NCBI GenBank assembly: GCA_002427105.1
Contig: DIPM01000005.1
Location: 1 to 64,000 of the forward strand
Origin: Marinilabiliaceae bacterium UBA5488
Lineage (GTDB): Bacteria; Bacteroidota; Bacteroidia; Bacteroidales; Marinilabiliaceae
Reading direction: 5' to 3'
Length of the DNA stretch: 64,000 nt
The notes under the pieces are model-generated. The model made no database searches and was not told the DNA's origin. It saw nothing but the letters and a program-made list of their open reading frames with translations. Positions 25,846-35,550 of the stretch are shown here, one piece after another; position 1 is the stretch's first letter, and the number at the start of each line of letters is the position of its first letter. Both the position numbers and the translations under genes were made by a program.

Positions 25846-27390
25846 CTATTCAAGCACAAGTCCAACAACCGACAAGGAAGGCATAGTAATTTCCAGCGTA
25901 TTCTTAGAAAGCTTATACTTTGAAAAAGCCTTGGGGCTCACCTCATCAGGTTTATCAAATTTATTAATAGCATTAAAAGCATTGGCAGTCAACACGGTTC
26001 CTTCATTAACCTTCTTGACTTTTCCACTTCCAAGATCCACAGTAACTTTAATAGATTTATGAGGATTTGTGTTGCTCAGGCTTACATTAACCTTTCCGTC
26101 TTTTTTGGAGGCAGTACCGGAAATAGCGGGAATTACATCATCGCCAAATTTATAATCTTCGCAAGCTATCGTAACAGGTATGTAGTTTGCATCCTGATGT
26201 ACTGCATACATTTTAAAGACATGATAGCTTGGAGTAAGAATCATCTTATCCCCTTCTGTCAGTATCATAGCCTGCAAAACATTAACCAACTGAGCTATAT
26301 TAGCCATCTGAACCCGCTCAGAATGGCGATGAAAGATATCAAAGGTAGTAGAGGCTATAAGTGCGTCGCGCATAGAGTTTTGCTGAAAAAGGTGACCCGG
26401 CTCAGTTCCCGGTTCAACATCAGTCCAGATGCCCCATTCATCAACCAGCAAGCCTACGCGTTTGTCGGGGTCATACTTATCCATTACTTCCGAATGTTTG
26501 GTGATAAGCTCATCCATCCTTAAACTTTGTTTGAGTCCTTTGATATAAAGGCTCTCGTCAAAACCGGTAGCTGCAGATTTATTGCCCCAATCGCCGGTAG
26601 CAATAGTATAATAATGTACCGACAAAGCGTCCATATTGCGGCCTGCATTTTTCATCAGCACATCTGTCCAGTTAAAGTCAAAGCCATTTGCACCGCAGCC
26701 TACGCGCTCAAATTTGCCCTTGCCATACTGCAAGGCATAAAGAGAATACTGGCGCAATAAATCTGAGTAGAACTCGGGAGTCATATCTCCTCCACAACCC
26801 CAGCTTTCGTTGCCAACCCCCAGAAACTTAACATCCCAAGGTTTATCACGACCGTTTTGGCGACGCCAGTTGGCCATTTCAACGTCCTTATCGGAAGTCA
26901 TATACTCAATCCACTCGACCATTTCCTGAACAGTACCGCTTCCCACATTAGCAGAAATATAGGCATCTGCCCCAATCATTTCGCAAAGATTCAAGAACTC
27001 GTGAGTGCCAAAGCTATTGTCTTCAACTGTTCCACCCCAAAATACATTATCGATTCTGGGACGCTCATTTACCGGCCCTACTCCGTTCTTCCAATGGTAG
27101 GTGTCAGCAAAACAACCGCCCGGCCAGCGCAATACAGGAATTTCGAGGGCTTTCAAAGCTTCTAGCACATCCTTTCTGTAGCCATTCTCGTTAGGGATAT
27201 CGGAATCATGGCCTACCCAAATTCCATCGTAAATACAACGGCCAAGGTGCTCAGCAAACTGTCCGTAAATATTCTTGTTAATCACCTGATTAGCTTGATC
27301 AAAATCAAGCTTAATGCTGTTTTCCTGCCCAGTCATTGTCAATCCGAGTGACAAGAAGAAAACTGAAATCCAAAGAAAATTTCTTTTCAT
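25846..27390 (-). CDS. Alpha-L-arabinofuranosidase, GH51
   Basis: This 514-residue exported enzyme has a signal peptide (residues 1-21) and the GH51 barrel. The acid/base Glu195 lies in GVGNESWGCGG and the nucleophile Glu318 in LLVDEWGIW. The WPGGCFADTYHWKNGVGP segment (89-106) is also typical. It ends in a beta-sandwich whose last strand is SLSVVGLVLE. It releases terminal arabinose from arabinan or arabinoxylan side chains. It is the last gene of a pentose-use run, 193 bp from the sugar porter, in a gap containing a TTGCCCGGGCAA palindrome at 27423-27434. Confidence 0.94.
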   Translation of the reverse strand: MKRNFLWISVFFLSLGLTMTGQENSIKLDFDQANQVINKNIYGQFAEHLGRCIYDGIWVGHDSDIPNENGYRKDVLEALKALEIPVLRWPGGCFADTYHWKNGVGPVNERPRIDNVFWGGTVEDNSFGTHEFLNLCEMIGADAYISANVGSGTVQEMVEWIEYMTSDKDVEMANWRRQNGRDKPWDVKFLGVGNESWGCGGDMTPEFYSDLLRQYSLYALQYGKGKFERVGCGANGFDFNWTDVLMKNAGRNMDALSVHYYTIATGDWGNKSAATGFDESLYIKGLKQSLRMDELITKHSEVMDKYDPDKRVGLLVDEWGIWTDVEPGTEPGHLFQQNSMRDALIASTTFDIFHRHSERVQMANIAQLVNVLQAMILTEGDKMILTPSYHVFKMYAVHQDANYIPVTIACEDYKFGDDVIPAISGTASKKDGKVNVSLSNTNPHKSIKVTVDLGSGKVKKVNEGTVLTANAFNAINKFDKPDEVSPKAFSKYKLSKNTLEITMPSLSVVGLVLE

Positions 27391-27583
27391 ACCTAAAGAT
27401 TTTTTTAGTCATCGTTTGTAATTTGCCCGGGCAACATCATGCTCTTCAGCATAAGCCCCGGCTCATTTCATAACGAAGAAATTAAACACTGCTAATAAAA
27501 GTATTTCACACTTTAAAAATAGTCTATCCTTAGATATTTGCCAACACAATTTCGAAAATTCTTTTAAGAAAAGTTGAAAACAC

Positions 27584-28999
27584 TTACTTTTTCCAAAGAG
27601 CTTCCATATCTTCAAGGGTTTTGCCCTTGGTTTCGGGAACAAAACGCCACACAAAAACAGCTGCTATTACAGCCATCAGTCCATATATCCAGTAGGCAAA
27701 GCCGTGATTAAATTTCTCAATCAGGAAAGAGCTCTTATCCATCATCGGGAAAGTCCACGAAACCAGATAATTTGCAATCCACTGCGCTGCCACAGCGATA
27801 GCCATCACTTTCCCGCGGATACTGTTGGGAAATATTTCTGAAAGAAGAACCCATACCACGGGACCCCAGCTAACAGCGAATGAAGCCACATAACCCAGCA
27901 TAAATATTAGAGAAGCAAATCCTAACTGATTAAAATAGAAGGAAAATCCTAAAGCGAACATAAAGAATCCCATTCCAAGGGCTCCTATTATCATCAAAGG
28001 CTTCCTCCCGAACTTATCGACAGTGAGAATCGCGACAACAGTAAATGACAGATTTATTATGCCTACTATAATGGTCTGCAACAGCGCTGTGTCAGTTCCT
28101 GAGCCCATGTTTTTGAATATTTCAGGCGCATAGTAAAGCACAACATTAATGCCTACAAATTGCTGGAAAACAGACAATAAGATACCAATAACTACAATTG
28201 CGATACCGTAAGACAAAATTTTGCCTGAGTGACTTTCTACTGTACCCTTTATATCAGCAAGAATATTGCCGGCAACATTCTTCCCGTTAACCTTGCTAAG
28301 AATTTTCAAGGCTTCCTCATCCCTATTCTTTAACACAAGGAAACGAGGCGTTTCAGGCACAAACAAAAGGAAGAAAAGGAAGAGAGTACAAGGAACCAGC
28401 TCCGAAGCAAACATCCATCTCCAGCCTATGGTATTTAGCCAGGATTCATCACCCTGAAGCGCAATGCCGTAATTCACGAAATAAACAACAAGCATTCCGA
28501 AGATAATAGCAAACTGGTTTAGTGCCACTAAGCGACCTCTCATTCGGGCAGGTGCAATTTCAGCAATGTACATGGGTGATAGCATAGATGCCATACCAAC
28601 CCCGACTCCACCGATAAAGCGAAAAAAGATAAAATGCCAGATAAAGGTGTGATCTCCCTGGCCTATTGGTTTAAATAACATTTCCGGAATTGCGGATCCC
28701 AGCGCTGAGATAAAAAACAGGATACCGGCAAGTATCAAGCCGTTTCTTCGGCCAAGCTTATTGCTCACATAGCCGCCACTTAATCCACCGATAATACATC
28801 CTATCAGTGCACTAGAAACCAAAAACCCGAGCCATGAATTGGCCAGGGTCTCAGTTAAACCCATTGGTTCAACAAAAAATTTTTCTAAGGAACTAACTGT
28901 TCCTGAAATTACTGCTGTGTCGTATCCAAACAATAAACCACCAAGAGTGGCGACAAAGGTTAGACCAATCACATATAAGCTACTTTGACCCTTTTCCAT
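27584..28999 (-). CDS. Sugar porter (MFS), xylose/arabinose:H+ symporter-like
   Basis: This 471-residue, 12-helix major facilitator has the sugar-porter marks: GGLLFGYDTAVISG at the first helix, the loop motif NKLGRRNGL, a central PETPRFL and the terminal PETKGKTLEDME. The long periplasmic insertion (GQGDHTFIWH) and overall wording resemble XylE-type proton symporters. Its place between xylA and an arabinofuranosidase supports pentose import at the inner membrane. A 172-bp gap containing palindromic repeats separates it from xylA, so it may have its own promoter or a processed transcript. Confidence 0.9.
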   Translation of the reverse strand: MEKGQSSLYVIGLTFVATLGGLLFGYDTAVISGTVSSLEKFFVEPMGLTETLANSWLGFLVSSALIGCIIGGLSGGYVSNKLGRRNGLILAGILFFISALGSAIPEMLFKPIGQGDHTFIWHFIFFRFIGGVGVGMASMLSPMYIAEIAPARMRGRLVALNQFAIIFGMLVVYFVNYGIALQGDESWLNTIGWRWMFASELVPCTLFLFFLLFVPETPRFLVLKNRDEEALKILSKVNGKNVAGNILADIKGTVESHSGKILSYGIAIVVIGILLSVFQQFVGINVVLYYAPEIFKNMGSGTDTALLQTIIVGIINLSFTVVAILTVDKFGRKPLMIIGALGMGFFMFALGFSFYFNQLGFASLIFMLGYVASFAVSWGPVVWVLLSEIFPNSIRGKVMAIAVAAQWIANYLVSWTFPMMDKSSFLIEKFNHGFAYWIYGLMAVIAAVFVWRFVPETKGKTLEDMEALWKK

Positions 29000-29030
29000 T
29001 GGTTTTTCTTTAGAATATTAGCATAGACTA

Positions 29031-29146
29031 CTTTTGTAGCGGAGTAAAGCTACATAATTTGAAACTGGAAATAGTGGGAAGGTAAAAGATAATATTAAGG
29101 GATAGCTTGTTGCAAGCAACACCAGTCTTGCAACAAGCTACAAAGG
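29031..29146. repeat. Palindromic block between xylA and the sugar porter gene
   Basis: Several nested inverted repeats occur here. TGTAGC and GCTACA (29035-29054) flank 8 bases. A perfect 14-bp stem, TAGCTTGTTGCAAG with CTTGCAACAAGCTA (29103-29140), encloses a 10-base loop. The whole block is bounded by CTTTTGTAGC and GCTACAAAGG. No T-run follows the big stem. It could be a BIME/REP-like repeat, an mRNA-processing hairpin that sets xylA and porter levels, or operators, since GCTTGTTGCAAGC is itself palindromic. Confidence 0.6.
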
Positions 29147-29171
29147 AATTGTAAACTATCCCGGAATAATA

Positions 29172-30500
29172 TTAAATGTAAAGATTAATTAGCTGCTCAT
29201 ACAACTCTTGCTTTCCGCTAATCATTTTGGGCTCACCATTAGCCAAAGCAAAATCGCGAAGGTCAGTAAGCTTAAGTTTGCCGGCTTCGAACTCGGCACC
29301 TTTACCGCTGTCAAAAGAAGCATAACGCTGAGCACGCATCTTCTTGTAGTCAGATTCGTTCAATACTTTATCAGCAATAACCAGGGCACGGGCAAACACG
29401 TCCATTCCTGAAATATGTGAGATAAATATATCTTCCAGATCTGTAGAGTTACGACGAGTTTTTGCGTCAAAGTTAACACCACCGGTTTTCAAACCTCCTG
29501 CTTCGAGGATAACCATCATAGCTTCAACCGTTTCATAGATATTAATCGGGAATTGGTCAGTATCCCAGCCATTTTGGTAATCACCGCGGTTAGCGTCAAT
29601 TGAGCCCAGCATACCGGCATCGGCTGCAACCTGAAGCTCATGTTGGAAAGTGTGACCGGCCAAAGTAGCGTGGTTAACTTCCACATTGATGCTGAAATCC
29701 TTATCTAAGCCGAAATGACGCAGGAAGCCGATAACAGTAGCGCTGTCGAAGTCATATTGGTGTTTTGTCGGCTCCATTGGCTTAGGTTCAATATAAAATG
29801 CACCTTTAAAGCCCTGTGCACGTGCGTAGTCTCTTGCCATGATGAGGAATCTTGCAAAATGCTCTTGTTCACGCTTCATGTCTGTATTAAGAAGAGACAT
29901 ATAGCCTTCACGTCCACCCCAGAAGGTGTAGCCTTCGCCACCTAAAGCTATGGTTGCGTCGATAGCATTCTTAACCTGGGTAGCAGCAAATGCAACAGCG
30001 GCAAAATCAGGATTTGTAGAAGCTCCGTTCATATAGCGAGGATTGCTGAAAACGTTGGCAGTACCCCAAAGCAGCTTAACACCTGAAGCCTGTTGTTTTG
30101 CCTTAGCATAATCAACAATAGCCGCCAAATTTTTCTCATACTCGGAAAGTGAAGCTCCTTCAGAAACCAAGTCAACATCATGCCAGCAGTAATATGGTGC
30201 ACCAAGCTTTGTGATAAACTCAAATGCTGCATCCATTTTCACTTTTGCAGCGCTTATGGCGTCGCCACCAACAAACCATGGAAACTTCTTAGTTCCGCTT
30301 CCAAAAGGATCACCACCATCAGCGCAGAAGGTATGCCAGTAAGCAACGGCAAAGCGCATATGTTCTTTCATTGTTTTCCCGGCCACTTTCTGGTCTGCAT
30401 TATACCATTTAAAGGCCAATGGATTTTTTGATTCTCTTCCTTCGTATTTTATCTCTCCAATACCCGGAAAATACTCTTTGTTACCTAATGTTATGCTCAT
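29172..30500 (-). CDS. xylA: Xylose isomerase
   Basis: This 442-residue enzyme converts D-xylose to D-xylulose. The catalytic His and Asp are in YYCWHDVDLVSEG (about 103-115). Metal-ligand segments FYIEPKPMEPTKHQYD (about 236-251) and NVEVNHATLAGHTF are intact, as is SIDANRGDYQNGWDTDQFP. The length is that of class II xylose isomerases. It starts 19 bp after xylB, so the two are co-transcribed. Confidence 0.97.
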   Translation of the reverse strand: MSITLGNKEYFPGIGEIKYEGRESKNPLAFKWYNADQKVAGKTMKEHMRFAVAYWHTFCADGGDPFGSGTKKFPWFVGGDAISAAKVKMDAAFEFITKLGAPYYCWHDVDLVSEGASLSEYEKNLAAIVDYAKAKQQASGVKLLWGTANVFSNPRYMNGASTNPDFAAVAFAATQVKNAIDATIALGGEGYTFWGGREGYMSLLNTDMKREQEHFARFLIMARDYARAQGFKGAFYIEPKPMEPTKHQYDFDSATVIGFLRHFGLDKDFSINVEVNHATLAGHTFQHELQVAADAGMLGSIDANRGDYQNGWDTDQFPINIYETVEAMMVILEAGGLKTGGVNFDAKTRRNSTDLEDIFISHISGMDVFARALVIADKVLNESDYKKMRAQRYASFDSGKGAEFEAGKLKLTDLRDFALANGEPKMISGKQELYEQLINLYI

Positions 30501-30519
30501 AATTCAACTATTAAAAAAA

Positions 30520-31992
30520 TTAAAACTTCAAATTATCTTTCCAAATTTTATATACCTCATTAACTGCAAGCTTGTCTCCATCGGGCTCAATAGCCTCAAG
30601 ACATTTCAGCTTATCAAAGGCCTCTTCAGAACTCTTATATAGACCGGCTCCAAGCGCTGCCCCGCGAGCAGCTCCAAGGGCTCCGTCAGTATCGTAAAGT
30701 TCGATTCTGGCATTCAGTACATTAGACATAGTTTGGCGGAAAAGAGGGCTCAAAAACATATTAGCCTTACCTACCCTTACAACCTTTGTCTCTATGTTCA
30801 TTTCATTCATAATATCCACGCCATAGCGGAAACTGAAAGCAATACCTTCCTGTGCAGCCCTGAATATGTGATTTTGATTATGGATATTAAGGCTGATCCC
30901 TTTAAACTCTGCGCCCGGATTAGCATTGCCCAGCACTCGTTCGGCTCCGTTGCCGAAGGGATAGACTAAGACACCTTCAGAGCCGACAGAGGCGCGGGAG
31001 GCCATCTCATTCATCTTCACATAATCAATATTTCCACCCATATTCTTGCGCAGCCACGAGTTAAGGATACCGGTGCCATTAATACACAGCAGCACCCCTA
31101 TTCTTCGCTTTTCAGCACTATGGTTGACGTGCGCGAAACTGTTAACCCTGGATTGCTTATCGTGCGAGAGCACATCACTTACCCCGTACACAACTCCTGA
31201 AGTACCGGCAGTTGCAGCCACTTCACCCGGCTCGAGCACGTTCAATGAAAAGGCGTTGTTGGGTTGATCGCCTGCGCGATAGCTAACCGGGATACCCTCT
31301 GGCAAACCAAGATCATCAGCCACCTTAGGACTAACATAGGCATGCTCTGAGAAGGTATCGACCAGGTCCGAAAGCAAGGATTGGTCAATACCATAATATT
31401 TAAACAGTTCTGATGCCGGAGCTTCTTTGTTAAAATCCCACATAATACCTTCAGTCAGACCTGAAACAGTAGTCTGCATTTTCCCTGTAAGGCGATAGGC
31501 AATATAATCGCCCGGCAACATAACTTTATAAATCCTTGCATACTTATCAGGTTCATTGTCCTTCACCCATTTAAGCTTTGACAGGGTAAAATTGCCGGGA
31601 GAGTTAAGTAGATTTGACAGGCAGTAGTCGGCCCCAAGGTCGGCAAAGGCTCTGTCGCCTATCTCAACGGCGCGGCTGTCGCTCCAAATAATTGAAGGTC
31701 GGATAACTTCGCCATCTTTATCCAGAGCAACCAATCCATGCATCTGGTATGATATACCAATGGCTTTTATGGCTTTCTTATCTATCTTGGCACTAGCCAA
31801 AACATCTTTCAAAGCGCTTTTCATATTTTCCCACCACTGCACGGGCTCTTGCTCTGCCCAACCATTTTTGACTGCAATCATAGGCATCTCCTCCTTGGGA
31901 TAAAATGCCGAGGCAGGACAACTACCATCTGAAAGTTTCAAAAGGCTCACCTTTACTGACGAGCTTCCTACGTCTATTCCTAAAGTGTACAT
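30520..31992 (-). CDS. xylB: Xylulokinase
   Basis: This 490-residue FGGY-family kinase phosphorylates D-xylulose for entry to the pentose phosphate pathway. The first ATPase-fold motif LGIDVGSSSVKVSLL is at the N-terminus. ISYQMHGLVALDKDG (about 104-118) is the xylulokinase signature, and GDQPNNAFSLNV, ATAGTSGVVYGVSD and GGGLGAARG-like stretches follow. It lies 38 bp downstream of the gntR gene and 19 bp upstream of xylA in one transcription direction. Confidence 0.96.
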   Translation of the reverse strand: MYTLGIDVGSSSVKVSLLKLSDGSCPASAFYPKEEMPMIAVKNGWAEQEPVQWWENMKSALKDVLASAKIDKKAIKAIGISYQMHGLVALDKDGEVIRPSIIWSDSRAVEIGDRAFADLGADYCLSNLLNSPGNFTLSKLKWVKDNEPDKYARIYKVMLPGDYIAYRLTGKMQTTVSGLTEGIMWDFNKEAPASELFKYYGIDQSLLSDLVDTFSEHAYVSPKVADDLGLPEGIPVSYRAGDQPNNAFSLNVLEPGEVAATAGTSGVVYGVSDVLSHDKQSRVNSFAHVNHSAEKRRIGVLLCINGTGILNSWLRKNMGGNIDYVKMNEMASRASVGSEGVLVYPFGNGAERVLGNANPGAEFKGISLNIHNQNHIFRAAQEGIAFSFRYGVDIMNEMNIETKVVRVGKANMFLSPLFRQTMSNVLNARIELYDTDGALGAARGAALGAGLYKSSEEAFDKLKCLEAIEPDGDKLAVNEVYKIWKDNLKF

Positions 31993-32030
31993 AGCTTAAT
32001 CTGTTCTGTTCTGTAAAAACTCAAAATATT

Positions 32031-33038
32031 TTATAAGGAATCTCTGATATATACTTGTGTAGGTACGCAAAGCTGCATAGGCGCATCGTTAACGACAAAC
32101 TCGGCAGCCTTCATACCCATTAATTTAAAATCAGTAGTTATTACTGTAATACCCTTGTAAATAAATTTTTTCATTGGTGTTTCATTGTAAGAGATAATTC
32201 CGGTATCTCTGCCGGGTTCGAGCCCTTTTTGACGGCATTGCTCCAAAAACTGTCCCAACATCCTGTCACTCACAGATAAATATGCTGTTCCTGCTTTCAC
32301 ATCAAACTTTGCCGCGTTAGTTTCAACCGTACATTTAATGCCATAATCGCTGCAAAACTTTTTACCAAAATACAGTAATTCAACCGGGTGATTAGTATAG
32401 TTTGGGTATAAGAAGACCATTTCCTTATACTTTTTCAATAGATGCTTAACAGAAAGAAGTCCATCATAGACCGACTGTCCGAAATCCTGATAAAGCAGGT
32501 TATTGCCCGGCTTAGAATATATATTCCAGTCAATGACAAGCAATTTCTCCGAAGGAATTTGTGACAGAATGCTGTCAACCTCCGGATGGTCAAAAGGCAT
32601 TACCACATATTTATGATATTTCCCAATGCTCTCTTCGATTTGACGTTTAAAAACATCAGTATTATAGTGGTGGAAACGTACATCAGCAAGTACGTTTTCC
32701 GGAAGGTTTTTTATAAACGAATCATATAAAACCTCCTTATAAGCTTTGAAGGTGTCGAGAAAGAGGAAAACACGTCTGATCTCTCTGGCAACGAAATAGC
32801 CCTTATTAGGAACCGAGTCAATTACTCCCTGCTCCTTCAAAAGCGAGTATGCTTTGAAAACAGTATCCCGACTAAGTTTGTATTCTTTACAGACCTGGTT
32901 GACAGATGGCAAATGATCACCCATGCTTAGCTTATTTTCGGAAATAGCGTAATTCACCGAATCAATCAATTGCCGAAACTTAGGTACATCACCCGCCTCA
33001 TTCAACTGAAATTTAAAATTATTTTCTTTCGACGACAT
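32031..33038 (-). CDS. GntR-family regulator with LacI-like sensor domain
   Basis: This 335-residue regulator has an N-terminal GntR winged helix (MGDHLPSVNQVCKEYKLSRD, about 43-62) joined to a periplasmic-binding-protein-like sensor domain, the layout of AraR. As first gene of the run it probably senses a pentose and controls xylB, xylA, the porter and itself. The frame opens at TTG 33062, but I chose the ATG at 33038 because the added residues have no family support. Two dyads lie 45-75 bp upstream. Confidence 0.88.
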   Translation of the reverse strand: MSSKENNFKFQLNEAGDVPKFRQLIDSVNYAISENKLSMGDHLPSVNQVCKEYKLSRDTVFKAYSLLKEQGVIDSVPNKGYFVAREIRRVFLFLDTFKAYKEVLYDSFIKNLPENVLADVRFHHYNTDVFKRQIEESIGKYHKYVVMPFDHPEVDSILSQIPSEKLLVIDWNIYSKPGNNLLYQDFGQSVYDGLLSVKHLLKKYKEMVFLYPNYTNHPVELLYFGKKFCSDYGIKCTVETNAAKFDVKAGTAYLSVSDRMLGQFLEQCRQKGLEPGRDTGIISYNETPMKKFIYKGITVITTDFKLMGMKAAEFVVNDAPMQLCVPTQVYIRDSL

Positions 33039-33081
33039 AGTGTTCTGGTCTGTTACGGTCAAAGATATAGTTTTTTAATAT

Positions 33082-33113
33082 AGCTTGTATCAACTAAGCT
33101 GAAAATTTTTCAG
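33082..33113 (-). promoter_or_regulatory. Candidate operators upstream of the gntR-type gene
   Basis: CTGAAAATTTTTCAG (33099-33113) is a 7+1+7 dyad. The adjacent AGCTTGTATCAACTAAGCT (33082-33100) is an imperfect dyad containing CTTGTATCAA, which resembles the GntR-family operator core CTTGTATACAAG. TAGCTTGT also begins the 14-bp stem at 29103, so the motif recurs inside the locus. Function is inferred. Confidence 0.4.
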
Positions 33114-33262
33114 AAAAAAACACCCTTGTCACGCAAACATAGTCTCTGCCTACTTTTCAAACAAGTAATAGAAGAGCTAATAATGATTGAAACAGATCGG
33201 GAGCCGAAACAAGCATGATGTATAGGCTTTTGAAAGATAAGAGGAAAATTGCTTTATGATAA

Positions 33263-34399
33263 TCAGCCTCTCTTTTTGTAGCTGAGAACAGCCCATCCGT
33301 TGAGAAATAAAGCAATCAATGCCATTGCCAACAGTTTTCCCGACACGTCAGCAAGGGTACTTCCATTCAGATAAATCATTCTTAAAGTTTCCGTCAGGTA
33401 ACTAAATGGGTTAATTGCTGCAATAAGTTGCGCCCAGGACGGCATGCCTGAAACGGGGGTAAACATGCCTCCCAGCAGAATAAGAATCAATATAAAGAAC
33501 ATTACAAGAAAGCTGGCCTGCTGCAAGGTCTCCGAGTAATTGGAAATAATAAGTCCAAACCCTGATATAGAAAGGATAAAGACTACTGCAGAGATAAGAA
33601 CCGCAAGGATACTACCTGTGGGCCATAGTCCATACAAGAGGTAGGCCGTAAAAACGGAAATAATCATTACCACAAGACCGACAATCCAAAAAGGGATGAG
33701 TTTTGCAAGGATGAATGCAATTCTGTTTACGGGCGTGACATTAATCTGGTTAATAGTTCCGCTTTCCTTTTCCATCACTATGTTAAGAGCCGGCAGGATG
33801 CCACATATTAGAGTTAACAATAACACCATAAATCCGGGTATCATAAAGTTTTTATAATCGAGTCCCGGATTGTATTTATATTTAGGTATAATGTCCACCT
33901 GCGGGATACTCATTAATGATGCCCTTTGCTGCGGAGGCAAGGTGTTTATTAGTTCAGCCCTCAGTTCAGATGAGAAATCGTTTACAATCTGCATAATATA
34001 ATTACTTCCCAGAAGACCTTGTGTACCGTTCACAGAGTTTACCGCCACTCTCACCTTTGAATTTTTATCCTTAACTATATCTTTATCAAAAGTGGCCGGA
34101 ATCTCAACTATCATATCAGTATCACCATTCTCCATATTAAACATAGCGCTTTTATAATCGGGAGGAGTATCATGTAAAATAAAGTACTTTGAAGCGGCCA
34201 TTTTATCAATTAACCTTTTGGAATACACACTTTTGCCATGATCCACGACATCAATTTTGATATTTTTCACCTCGAAACTCACTGCCCATGGGAATACAAG
34301 CAAGACCATTATGGGATACATCACTATCATTCTGGGGATAAGCGGATTTCTGAACATCTGCTTAAACTCTTTCTCTATCAAAAATTTAATTATTTTCAT
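33263..34399 (-). CDS. ABC-2 type permease (YbhR/YhhJ-like), second of two
   Basis: This 378-residue permease has one N-terminal helix, a large extracytoplasmic domain (about 45-180) and five C-terminal helices, as in ABC-2 exporters of the YhhJ/YbhS/YbhR group. PGFMVLLLTLICGILPALNI and EKESGTINQINVTPVNR are conserved-type segments. The open frame begins upstream at 34471, but I chose the ATG at 34399 where MKIIKFLIEKEFKQMFRNP, the family N-terminus, starts. It is the last gene of the TetR-led operon. About 200 bp with no clear terminator follows it. Confidence 0.87.
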   Translation of the reverse strand: MKIIKFLIEKEFKQMFRNPLIPRMIVMYPIMVLLVFPWAVSFEVKNIKIDVVDHGKSVYSKRLIDKMAASKYFILHDTPPDYKSAMFNMENGDTDMIVEIPATFDKDIVKDKNSKVRVAVNSVNGTQGLLGSNYIMQIVNDFSSELRAELINTLPPQQRASLMSIPQVDIIPKYKYNPGLDYKNFMIPGFMVLLLTLICGILPALNIVMEKESGTINQINVTPVNRIAFILAKLIPFWIVGLVVMIISVFTAYLLYGLWPTGSILAVLISAVVFILSISGFGLIISNYSETLQQASFLVMFFILILILLGGMFTPVSGMPSWAQLIAAINPFSYLTETLRMIYLNGSTLADVSGKLLAMALIALFLNGWAVLSYKKRG

Positions 34400-34442
34400 T
34401 TGTGAGGTTTTATAGCAAAATAAAGGCCCTTCAATAAGTAAA

Positions 34443-35549
34443 TTATTCCAATCTCTTTTTAGTGTTGGCAACTGTAAGCAGCAAAAGGAAAAGGGTCATT
34501 CCAATCATAATTAACAACTCTTTCCAGATCATGAAAAATCCTTGCCCCTGAATCATCACTTTTCTTACAGCTTCTATAAACCAGCGTGCAGGCACGATAA
34601 CCGACAGCGAGCGTAGTACGCCCGGCATATTATCTATTGGGAAAATCATTCCTGAAAGCATAAGGACGGGAATCATTGCTGTTATAGCCGAGAAGATAAC
34701 CGCGTTAACCTGTTTATCTACCAGCGTTGAGACCGTAAGTCCGTAAGTTAAGGTCAGAGAAATGTAAATAAGTGCAACCAAAAACAGTAATATCAAACTG
34801 CCATTGACAGGCACGCCCAGCACAAAATAACTTAGCAGCAGGATAATGATAAAGTCAATAAACGAAATCACCATATATGGAATTGTTTTGGCAAAAACCA
34901 TAGTTCCATGTTTTAGCGGTGATGCAAGCAGCACTTCCATTGTACCCCTTTCTTTTTCCCTTACAATAGAAACCGAAGTCATAATAGTACAGATAATCAT
35001 AAGTACCAGCCCCATTATGCCCGGCACAAACATATAAGATGATTTCATTAAAGGATTATAGATCATCCTGTTCTCTGTCTGTATCTGAAAAGGAATCTGC
35101 ACCAGGTCCATATTATCCCGCTGATATCCGGCAATAATCGCCGAGGCATAAGTTGCCGCGATTGAACCACGGTTAGGATCAGAACTATTTGCGAGCAATT
35201 GGACAGCGGCCTGTCCAGAATGTACCAAATTCTCCTGGAAATTTTGCTGATAGACCACAGCCAGATCGAGTTTTCCTTTTCTCATTGCCTCTTCCATCTC
35301 ATCCATAGACTGCGCATTTCCCATATTGCTGAAGTAAGGATTTTGCTTTATACGCTCGCTAATACCTTGGGTAACAGAGTCAGGCGTAGGGTCATAAAAA
35401 GCCACCTTTATGTTCTGCACCTCCATATTTATGGCGAAACCAAAGAGAAGTATCTCCACAATAGGAATTCCGATTATTATCAGCAAGGTTCTGTTATCCC
35501 TGATTATATGCAGGAACTCTTTATTTACAAATGCAATAAACTGTTTCAT
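34443..35549 (-). CDS. ABC-2 type permease (YbhS-like), first of two
   Basis: This 368-residue permease has the same fold as its downstream partner. It begins MKQFIAFVNKEFLHIIRDNR, then has one helix, a long extracytoplasmic part and a five-helix core containing PGIMGLVLMIICTIMTSVSI and EKERGTMEVLLASP. It should pair with the second permease and the two ATPases. The frame opens at 35663 inside the ATPase gene, but the ATG at 35549 is the true family start and lies 1 bp before the ATPase stop codon. Confidence 0.88.
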   Translation of the reverse strand: MKQFIAFVNKEFLHIIRDNRTLLIIIGIPIVEILLFGFAINMEVQNIKVAFYDPTPDSVTQGISERIKQNPYFSNMGNAQSMDEMEEAMRKGKLDLAVVYQQNFQENLVHSGQAAVQLLANSSDPNRGSIAATYASAIIAGYQRDNMDLVQIPFQIQTENRMIYNPLMKSSYMFVPGIMGLVLMIICTIMTSVSIVREKERGTMEVLLASPLKHGTMVFAKTIPYMVISFIDFIIILLLSYFVLGVPVNGSLILLFLVALIYISLTLTYGLTVSTLVDKQVNAVIFSAITAMIPVLMLSGMIFPIDNMPGVLRSLSVIVPARWFIEAVRKVMIQGQGFFMIWKELLIMIGMTLFLLLLTVANTKKRLE

Positions 35550-35550
35550 T

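Noticed and set aside
27423..27434. TTGCCCGGGCAA palindrome before the arabinofuranosidase gene
   Set aside because: It is only 12 bp and isolated; not enough to call an operator.
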